From: Xanthobacteraceae bacterium
GTDB lineage: Bacteria > Pseudomonadota > Alphaproteobacteria > Rhizobiales > Xanthobacteraceae
Length of the DNA stretch: 11,640 nt
NCBI GenBank assembly: GCA_030037105.1
Contig: JASHRY010000059.1
Coordinates: forward strand, 1 to 11,640
Reading direction: 5' to 3'
The notes under the pieces are model-generated. The model saw only the letters and a program-made list of their open reading frames with translations. It was not told where the DNA came from and searched no databases. Of the stretch, positions 7,400 through 11,640 are shown piece by piece. The first letter of the stretch is position 1. The number at the start of each line of letters is the position of its first letter. Made by a program: the position numbers and the translations under genes.

Positions 7400-7473
7400 A
7401 TCTGGCTCCTGTTGCTCACTCGCTGCCGACGAATGCAGGTAAGCGTGACCGGGCGATTCCAATCTTTCGTCGA

Positions 7474-7839
7474 TCACTCCCTTGCCGCGTCCGGTTCGAC
7501 AAGTGAATGGGCCCGCGGCGGTTCGGGATTCGTTGCGCGCCAGCGTCCGAAGCGCCACGGCATATACCAGCGCGAATTTGCCGGCAACGCTTCGGGAACA
7601 AAATCGAGACCCGCGGTGCCCCACGGCCGGCAACGCATGAGGCGGGCCAAGGCCATCCAGCCGCCGGCCCACAGGCCGAAGCGGTCGATCGCCTCCTCGG
7701 CATAGTCCGAGCAGGTCGGCAGGTGGCGGCAGCGCGGTCCGACCAGCGAGGAGAGCGTGTACTGATACGCCTTCACCGCTCCCCGACCGAAAAGGCGCGG
7801 GGCGCGGCGGCAAGCGGCGATGAAGATGTCGAAGGACAT
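7474..7839 (-). CDS. yidD: YidD-type membrane protein insertion efficiency factor
   Basis: This 121-residue protein shows the family signature: IxAYQYTLSxLxGPRCRxxPTCSDYA, here [18 protein letters not shown] followed by [13 protein letters not shown], then [21 protein letters not shown] and FVPEAL. YidD proteins associate with the inner membrane through an amphipathic N-terminus and aid insertion of membrane proteins by YidC. The three conserved cysteines are present. The C-terminal tail (about 88-121) is longer and more variable than in the E. coli protein, as is common in alphaproteobacteria. GGAGG (complement of 7846-7850) sits six bases before the ATG at 7839, which I prefer over an ATG at 7845 that would abut the ribosome site. 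It is followed by thrS rather than sitting in the rpmH-rnpA-yidC locus. Confidence 0.93.
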   Translation of the reverse strand: MSFDIFIAACRRAPRLFGRGAVKAYQYTLSSLVGPRCRHLPTCSDYAEEAIDRFGLWAGGWMALARLMRCRPWGTAGLDFVPEALPANSRWYMPWRFGRWRATNPEPPRAHSLVEPDAARE

Positions 7840-7856
7840 TCCCATCCTCCAACGCC

Positions 7857-7977
7857 GTCATTCCGCGGCGCGGGCTTTTTGGCCCGCGAGCCCGGACTCA
7901 ATAATCCCGCCGGGGGCAGAAACCACACGGATGGGGTTACGGATTCCGGACATCCGCTTCGCGGTTTCCGGAATGAC
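7857..7977. repeat. Inverted-repeat extragenic element (REP/BIME-like)
   Basis: GTCATTCCG (7857-7865) and CGGAATGAC (7969-7977) are perfect inverted ends of a 121-base unit that almost fills the gap between the IscU-like gene and yidD. Inside are a GC stem around GCGGGC-TTTTTG-GCCCGC and GATTCCGGACATCCGC. GTCATTCCGG...CCGGAATGAC elements of this kind are, to my knowledge, abundant between genes in Bradyrhizobium and related genomes. Transcribed, it would fold into a long hairpin and could separate expression of the scaffold gene from yidD-thrS. Confidence 0.65.
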
Positions 7978-7982
7978 AAGAG

Positions 7983-8483
7983 TCACTCGGCGGCGGTCTT
8001 GGCCGTGGCCGCTGCGGCCGGCGCCGCCGTTTCGGTCACGGCCTTGCCGCCGCGTCTCATCTCGATCTGGCCGATGGCGTTGACCACGGCGTCGAAGGTC
8101 AGCATGGTGGAGGCGTGGCGCGCCTTGTAGTCGCGCACCGGCTCGAGCACGGCGATATCGGCCCACTTGCCCTCGCGCGGCGGCGCGCCGTTCTCCTTGA
8201 GCATCTTGCGCACGGTCTCGCGGAGCTGGCGCAGTTCGTCGGCCTTGGAGCCGATGATGTTGCGCGCCATGATCGAGGAGGACGCTTGGCCGAGCGCGCA
8301 GGCTTTCACCTCGTGGGCGAAGTCGGTCACGGTATCGCCGTCCATCTTCAGGTCGATGGTGACTGTGGAGCCGCACAGCCGCGAAAGCGCGGTCGCGCTC
8401 GCGTCCGGCTGAGCGAGCCGGCCGATCCGCGGAATTGTTCCCGCCAGCTCGATGATGCGGCGATTGTAAATCTCGTTGATCAT
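7983..8483 (-). CDS. IscU/NifU-N-like iron-sulfur cluster assembly scaffold protein
   Basis: This 166-residue protein follows the IscU/SufU fold pattern: an N-terminal helix MINEIYNRRIIELAG, then LCGSTVTIDLKMDGDTVTDF with Cys37, then HEVKACALGQASSSIMA with Cys62 (the position of GCGxAxASSS in IscU), and RHASTMLTFDAVVNAI near 122-137. In IscU the last motif is HCS; here it is HAS (His123, Ala124), so the third scaffold cysteine is missing. It probably takes part in Fe-S cluster assembly or sulfur transfer in the cytoplasm, but the classical three-cysteine scaffold role is uncertain. The C-terminus is an Ala/Thr-rich tail. The ATG at 8483 starts exactly at the family N-terminus although the ribosome site is weak. 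It diverges from hisI and precedes the REP element and yidD. Confidence 0.83.
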   Translation of the reverse strand: MINEIYNRRIIELAGTIPRIGRLAQPDASATALSRLCGSTVTIDLKMDGDTVTDFAHEVKACALGQASSSIMARNIIGSKADELRQLRETVRKMLKENGAPPREGKWADIAVLEPVRDYKARHASTMLTFDAVVNAIGQIEMRRGGKAVTETAAPAAAATAKTAAE

Positions 8484-8509
8484 TGGGTCCGCGTGGGTTC
8501 GCCCGTGAA

Positions 8510-8527
8510 CGATATATATTAATATCG
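8510..8527. promoter_or_regulatory. AT-rich inverted repeat between divergent genes
   Basis: CGATAT (8510-8515) and ATATCG (8522-8527) are inverted around the six bases ATATTA. This AT island lies in otherwise GC-rich DNA, between the IscU-like start (8483) and hisI (8589). It probably marks a promoter core for one or both genes and could be an operator. It does not match the Irr or Fur-type boxes I know, and no regulator is proposed. Confidence 0.38.
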
Positions 8528-8588
8528 CAGGGCCGGTGCGAGTCCCGGCAACCGCGCCTGCGCCTACGCTCGTAACGATGAAGCGACC

Positions 8589-9038
8589 ATGTCCGATAAA
8601 CCGCCATTCGCAGCGCCCGGCGCGCCTGCCGCCCGCGAGGAAGGCTCGGCGCTGACGCCGAAGTTCGACGCTGACGGGCTCGTCACCTGCGTCGCCACCG
8701 ACGCGGTTTCGGGCGACGTCTTGATGGTCGCGCACATGAACGCCGAGGCGCTGGCGAAGACCATCGCCAGCGGGGAGGCGTGGTACTTCAGCCGCTCGCG
8801 CGGCGTGCTATGGCGCAAGGGCGAGACCTCCGGCCACACCCAGCGCGTGGTCGAGATGCGCATCGACTGCGACCAGGATGCGGTCTGGATCAAGGTCGAA
8901 CAAGTGGGGGGTGCCTGCCATACTGGCCGCCGGTCCTGCTTTTATCGCGCGGTGCCGCTCGGCAAGGCCGGCGCGGTCCGGCTCGAATTCCGCGAGCAGC
9001 GGGTGTTCGATCCGAAAATGGTGTACGGCAAACCATGA
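8589..9038 (+). CDS. hisI: Phosphoribosyl-AMP cyclohydrolase
   Basis: This 149-residue enzyme opens the purine ring of phosphoribosyl-AMP in histidine biosynthesis (third step). The family motifs are clear: [20 protein letters not shown] (64-83), [11 protein letters not shown] with the metal-binding Asp93, Cys94, Asp95 and Asp97, and [12 protein letters not shown] with zinc ligands Cys110 and Cys117. It is the stand-alone HisI form, not fused to the HisE pyrophosphohydrolase. The N-terminus has a polar extension of about 20 residues before the core. The ATG at 8589 is the only good start, with a weak GAAG upstream. No other his gene is in the window. It ends 19 bases from the convergent toxin gene. 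Confidence 0.96.
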   Translation: MSDKPPFAAPGAPAAREEGSALTPKFDADGLVTCVATDAVSGDVLMVAHMNAEALAKTIASGEAWYFSRSRGVLWRKGETSGHTQRVVEMRIDCDQDAVWIKVEQVGGACHTGRRSCFYRAVPLGKAGAVRLEFREQRVFDPKMVYGKP

Positions 9039-9057
9039 ATATGACGCGCCCTGCGCG

Positions 9058-9477
9058 CTAGCTCACCATCCTGAATCCGACGACGGCAAAGTGATGATCA
9101 AACGTGTAGGTAAGCCGTATCCGCGCACGCTTCATGATCGCGAAGCTGGTCGCATCAACGGCGGACAATTTGTGCAGGTCGGCGCGCCGGAAATAGTCCC
9201 ACGACCGCCGCAGGTCGCGCAGTTCGCAGGAAAGGATGTTAAGAAGGCCGGGCTTGGCCAACGAATCTTTCCATGCCAGCGCCACGTCCCTGTTGGCGTT
9301 GCGATCGAGAAAGGTGAACGTCTCGATGACGACCGGAACGGAGGTGTGAAGCTTGGCGCCGGCGGCACGCAGCAAATCCCATTGCTCCCGCGCTTGCGCA
9401 TGCAGCGGGTCGCGCGATAGCGCCAGCGCGATCCACGCCCCGCTGTCGACGAAGACCGGCTCGCCTTGCCGGATCAC
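9058..9477 (-). CDS. VapC-like PIN-domain toxin
   Basis: This is a 139-residue PIN-domain protein. The acidic residues of the metal-dependent ribonuclease site are in place: Asp11 (VFVDSGAWIAL), Glu52 (VVIETFTFL), Asp108 (SAVDATSFAIM) and Asp127 (TYTFDHHFAVVGF). VapC-type toxins cut specific RNAs, often tRNAs, when freed from their antitoxin. The GTG start at 9477 overlaps the antitoxin stop by four bases (GTGA), the tight coupling typical of antitoxin-toxin pairs. It converges with hisI. RNA target unknown. Confidence 0.9.
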   Translation of the reverse strand: MIRQGEPVFVDSGAWIALALSRDPLHAQAREQWDLLRAAGAKLHTSVPVVIETFTFLDRNANRDVALAWKDSLAKPGLLNILSCELRDLRRSWDYFRRADLHKLSAVDATSFAIMKRARIRLTYTFDHHFAVVGFRMVS

Positions 9478-9683
9478 GGCTCGTCGTAAATGCTGTCGTG
9501 CTCGAGCGAGCTGCGCTTGGGCTCGCCGTCCCAGATCGCGACCGGACCTTCGGCCGGCGGCACCAGCACGACCTTGCGGATGGCTTCGCGCACCAGCGCG
9601 GCGACGCTGCGCTTCGACCGCACGGCGGCCTTGCGCAACGCGTCGAGTTCTTCCTTGCGCAGGTAGACTTGCGTCTTCTCCAT
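9474..9683 (-). CDS. Ribbon-helix-helix (CopG-like) antitoxin of the PIN toxin
   Basis: This 69-residue protein starts METQ-like as MEKTQVYLRKEELDALRK, a beta strand followed by a helix. It continues KRSVAALVREAIRKVV, giving the strand-helix-helix pattern of Arc/CopG DNA-binding dimers. The acidic C-terminal tail ending HDSIYDEP is the kind that wraps the toxin. It should neutralise the PIN toxin and repress its own promoter. The ATG at 9683 is chosen because the domain begins there; an in-frame ATG at 9743 would add 20 non-domain residues. There is no ribosome site before 9683, and a promoter placed just upstream would give a leaderless message. Confidence 0.86.
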   Translation of the reverse strand: MEKTQVYLRKEELDALRKAAVRSKRSVAALVREAIRKVVLVPPAEGPVAIWDGEPKRSSLEHDSIYDEP

Positions 9684-9690
9684 ATATGTC

Positions 9691-9719
9691 AGTTTAATAT
9701 CGTCGTTGACACACATCAA
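9691..9719 (-). promoter_or_regulatory. Candidate promoter of the toxin-antitoxin pair, possibly leaderless
   Basis: On the minus strand TTGATG (9714-9719) is followed after 17 bases by TAAACT (9691-9696). Transcription would start at about 9684-9683, right at the antitoxin ATG, which fits the missing ribosome site. The -10 matches four of six consensus positions. This is by-eye evidence only. Confidence 0.38.
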
Positions 9720-9856
9720 GCGGATGCCCGGGCCCGGTAACATATTCGACAGGGCGCGGCGCGCCTTTTGGCGCTCCGGTCCCCTCGGCTTTTGGCGCGT
9801 TTCTGGGAACGGCTTGGCAAAGTTCGGGCATGCCTAAGTCGCGGGACCGGCTCGGT

Positions 9857-10756
9857 TTATTCACCTTCCCTGCCATGCGCACCATGCGGTGAGAGAAAGC
9901 GCGCCAGCAGCCGCTGGGCGCGGAGGAGGTGCGGGCGATCGACCATGACGCCGTCGATCGCCACGACGCCCGCGTCGGGATTGGCGGCGAAGGCAGCGAC
10001 GATGGCCCGCGCGCGCGCCAGCGCTTCCGCCGTCGGCGTGAACAGCTCGTTGATGATCGGCACCTGGACCGGGTGGATCGCCATCTTGCCGGTAAAGCCG
10101 TCGCGGCGCGCCTCCTCGCATTCGCGGCGCAATCCGGCGCTGTCGTGGAAATCGACGTAGACGGTGTCGATCGCCGGCACCTCGGCGGCGGCCGCGGCGG
10201 CAAGACAGAGCGCCCGCGCCAACCGGTAAGGGTCGAGGAAACGGCCCTGCGCGTCGCGGTTCATCTCGGCGCCGAGTTCGGCGGAAAGGTCCTCGGCGCC
10301 CCAGGTGAGAGCGGCGAGGCGCGCGCTGGCGCCGCGATAGGTGCCGGCAAGGAACAACGCCGCCGCGGTTTCGGTCGCAAGGGCGACGATCTTGATCCGA
10401 CCGTTGGGCAGATCGTTGATCGCCTCGCGCACGGCGAGCTTGGCGTCGGCGTGGACGACCGCGGCGCCGCCTTCCGCCTTCGGCAGCACGATGGCGTCGG
10501 GTCTTGCCGGCACAACGGCATCGAGGTCGGCGTCGGTGAGACCGGTCTGCAGCCCGTTCACGCGCACGAGCAGAAAGGGCCGCGGCGCGGTCGCGACCGC
10601 CTCCTTCAGGAAGGCTGCGGCGCTGTCGCGCGCCCGCGCTTTGGCGTCGAGCGCGATCGAATCCTCAAGGTCCACGATCAACGCATCGGCGCCGCTCGTC
10701 ATCGCCTTGTCGAGCTTCTTTGCGCTGTCGGCGGGGACGAAGAGGAGCGAGCGCAT
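9857..10756 (-). CDS. HpcH/HpaI aldolase / citrate lyase beta-like CoA-ester lyase
   Basis: This 299-residue cytoplasmic TIM-barrel enzyme belongs to the CitE/malyl-CoA lyase family. Visible motifs are MRSLLFVPAD at the start, ALIVDLEDSIA (Asp29, Glu31), LVRVNG with Arg65, VALATETAAAL with the Mg-binding Glu129, and TWGAEDLSAELG with Asp156. Near the C-terminus is GKMAIHPVQVPIINELF, which contributes to CoA/substrate binding. Members split or hydrolyse malyl-CoA, beta-methylmalyl-CoA or citramalyl-CoA, and the sequence alone does not say which. No citrate lyase alpha or gamma genes are nearby, so it is unlikely to be part of a true citrate lyase. The ATG at 10756 gives the standard family N-terminus. 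No Shine-Dalgarno is seen; a pyrimidine run CTCCTCC stands upstream instead. The open frame reaches a TTG at 10855 without domain support. Confidence 0.88.
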   Translation of the reverse strand: MRSLLFVPADSAKKLDKAMTSGADALIVDLEDSIALDAKARARDSAAAFLKEAVATAPRPFLLVRVNGLQTGLTDADLDAVVPARPDAIVLPKAEGGAAVVHADAKLAVREAINDLPNGRIKIVALATETAAALFLAGTYRGASARLAALTWGAEDLSAELGAEMNRDAQGRFLDPYRLARALCLAAAAAAEVPAIDTVYVDFHDSAGLRRECEEARRDGFTGKMAIHPVQVPIINELFTPTAEALARARAIVAAFAANPDAGVVAIDGVMVDRPHLLRAQRLLARFLSPHGAHGREGE

Positions 10757-10851
10757 GACGAAGCGAGCCGGGGAGGAGAAAAATGCACCATTGTTCGCCC
10801 CAACTCGGTCGTCAATGGGTCTACAGCAGTTCGGTCCGCCTTTCCGGCGCT

Positions 10852-11376
10852 TCAATGGTGGTCCATATGCATGCCGCTGTGGTCCATTTGCATTCCGCCA
10901 GCTGGCTCTCCGGGCCCGGAAGCGCCTAAAGATGTGATTGGAAGCTCGACCTTAACGGTGCCGGCCTTTTCAAACCGCAGCGTGACTTCGACAGTCTTGC
11001 CTTGCTCAAGCGGAGTCTTGAGATCCGTCAGCATCACGTGAAAGCCGGAGGGCTTCAACGTCACCGTTTCGCCCGGCTTGATTTCCAACCCACCTTCCAC
11101 CGGCCGCATTTCCATCACGCCATTGTCCATGGTCATGGAATGAATTTGGCATTTGGCGCTGGCGTCGCTCGAAACGCAGCTGACCCGATCCGGCGTACCG
11201 CCGGTGTTCGTGAGCGTCATGTATGCCGCAGCCGATGAGGCTCCTTTTGGCGTCGCCTGGGCCCAGGGCTGGGTGATGTGAATCGAACCGACCACATAGT
11301 TGGCGGCCTGGGTCGTCGCCGCGAATTGCACGAGTGCTAATGTCAGGACCAACCGAACAAGGTTGCTTCGCGTCAT
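10852..11376 (-). CDS. Periplasmic PCu(A)C copper chaperone
   Basis: This 174-residue protein has a signal peptide (1-24, cleavage after TTQA). Its mature part begins YVVGSIHITQPWAQATPKGA and ends its fold with VTLRFEKAGTVKVELPI. The copper site is readable as His79-X10-Met90-X22-His113-X-Met115, close to the family motif H(M)X10MX21HXM. PCu(A)C proteins carry Cu(I) in the periplasm and help load the CuA/CuB sites of cytochrome oxidases, often with Sco. An extra tail, GGMQMDHSGMHMDHH, is rich in Met and His and may bind more copper. Two Cys (Cys67, Cys76) lie in the fold. GGAG at 11385-11388 (complement) precedes the ATG at 11376 by eight bases. By hand count two lines of this gene are near 55% GC against about 70% in the next gene, hinting at a different origin. 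Confidence 0.9.
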   Translation of the reverse strand: MTRSNLVRLVLTLALVQFAATTQAANYVVGSIHITQPWAQATPKGASSAAAYMTLTNTGGTPDRVSCVSSDASAKCQIHSMTMDNGVMEMRPVEGGLEIKPGETVTLKPSGFHVMLTDLKTPLEQGKTVEVTLRFEKAGTVKVELPITSLGASGPGEPAGGMQMDHSGMHMDHH

Positions 11377-11424
11377 TGATTTTACTCCGTGTCTGTACCT
11401 GCCCGCTAACTGGATACGAAGGCT

Positions 11425-11640
11425 CCGACACCTTTACGGGACGATTAGAGTCCATTTCACTTAGGCTGAAGCATATCCTGCGTTTCGGAAGTAGTTTGCG
11501 CATTCCTGCGGAGGGAATGCGTTGAGCAAGGTTCCGATACGTCGCCAGGTCGTTTCGACGGTTCGCTCGTCGGCTTTTCTGAGCAGGGTCTTGAGCTTGG
11601 CGAAGACCTGCTCGATCGGATTGAGGTCTGGGCTGTAGGG
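11425..11640 (-). mobile_element. End of an IS630-family insertion sequence (boundary approximate)
   Basis: The transposase C-terminus at 11461-11640 shows that an IS630-type element enters from the right edge. Its terminal inverted repeat should lie within a few dozen bases left of 11461, probably in the stretch around 11425-11460. The other end is outside the window, so the repeat and the TA target duplication cannot be checked. The left coordinate is an estimate. Confidence 0.45.
11461..11640 (-). CDS. IS630-family transposase, C-terminal 59 residues, cut by window edge
   Basis: Reading leftward from the window edge, the frame gives PYSPDLNPIEQVFAKLKTLL, then RKADERTVETTWRRIGTLLN and ends FRNAGYASA with TAA at 11461-11463. 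PYSPDLNPIE followed by a Phe/Trp and LK is the hallmark around the third catalytic acid (Glu10 in this fragment) of the DDE domain in IS630/Tc1-mariner transposases. The C-terminal ECANYFRNAGYA ending is common in alphaproteobacterial copies. No frameshift is seen within this piece; whether the full gene is intact is unknown. Confidence 0.93.
   Translation of the reverse strand, partial: PYSPDLNPIEQVFAKLKTLLRKADERTVETTWRRIGTLLNAFPPQECANYFRNAGYASA

Noticed and set aside
6599..7705. Long plus-strand open frame opposite thrS
   Set aside because: It is the antisense of a clear thrS/yidD coding region. Its residues are Leu/Glu/Val/Ala-rich without motifs, as expected from GC-rich antisense frames.
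7400..7861. N-terminal extension of the thrS frame up to 7861
   Set aside because: It overlaps yidD in another frame, has no synthetase features, and the ATG at 7399 has a strong ribosome site and the normal TGS-domain start.
9929..11041. Long plus-strand open frame opposite the CoA-lyase gene
   Set aside because: Antisense of a well-supported gene, with no recognisable domain and Arg/Gly/Val-biased composition.
1..11640. tRNA, rRNA, CRISPR array, replication origin or prophage genes
   Set aside because: I looked for conserved tRNA arms, rRNA segments, regularly spaced direct repeats and phage hallmark proteins and saw none.

Overview
The window is GC-rich chromosomal DNA of an alphaproteobacterium, most likely a Rhizobiales/Hyphomicrobiales member close to Bradyrhizobium, Rhodopseudomonas or Xanthobacteraceae. 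The evidence is family-level recognition: a PAS_5-type protein, the yidD-thrS pair beside an IscU-like scaffold gene and hisI, a two-CBS protein, REP-like palindromes of the rhizobial kind, and codons rich in G/C at third positions. I could not run a search, so the taxonomic call is inference.

Layout. At 1-199 (minus) is the N-terminal part of a PAS-domain gene. Positions 200-608 hold no protein gene but contain a string of hairpins ending in a very strong plus-strand terminator, which may be an sRNA or a leader. From 681 come a rhomboid protease and, after a gap, a two-CBS-domain protein (both plus). A patatin-like phospholipase runs on the minus strand (2242-3225), divergent from a secreted proline-rich protein with three beta-type repeats (3431-4420). 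Convergent with that is a small secreted protein gene broken by a one-base frameshift (4457-4791). Positions 4792-5455 are a decayed stretch with a remnant of a YadA-like membrane anchor and a REP-like palindrome.

The housekeeping core is thrS, yidD and an IscU-like scaffold gene, all on the minus strand. A 121-base inverted-repeat element sits between the scaffold gene and yidD. hisI diverges from the scaffold gene across an AT-rich dyad. Next is a VapBC-type toxin-antitoxin pair (minus), convergent with hisI at 19 bases. Then come a CitE/malyl-CoA-lyase-like gene and a periplasmic PCu(A)C copper chaperone with a His/Met tail (both minus). The right edge is the C-terminal end of an IS630-family transposase reading leftward, so IS-derived DNA abuts the copper gene's promoter region.

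Working together: thrS, yidD and the scaffold gene serve translation, membrane-protein insertion and Fe-S or related cluster chemistry, and hisI serves histidine synthesis. The VapBC pair, the lower-GC copper chaperone and the IS end mark the right third as accessory or recombined DNA. I did not find a clear new multi-gene system. The best leads are the structured RNA candidate at 388-579, the three-repeat secreted protein with its phased upstream repeats, and the scaffold protein that lacks the third cluster-binding cysteine.
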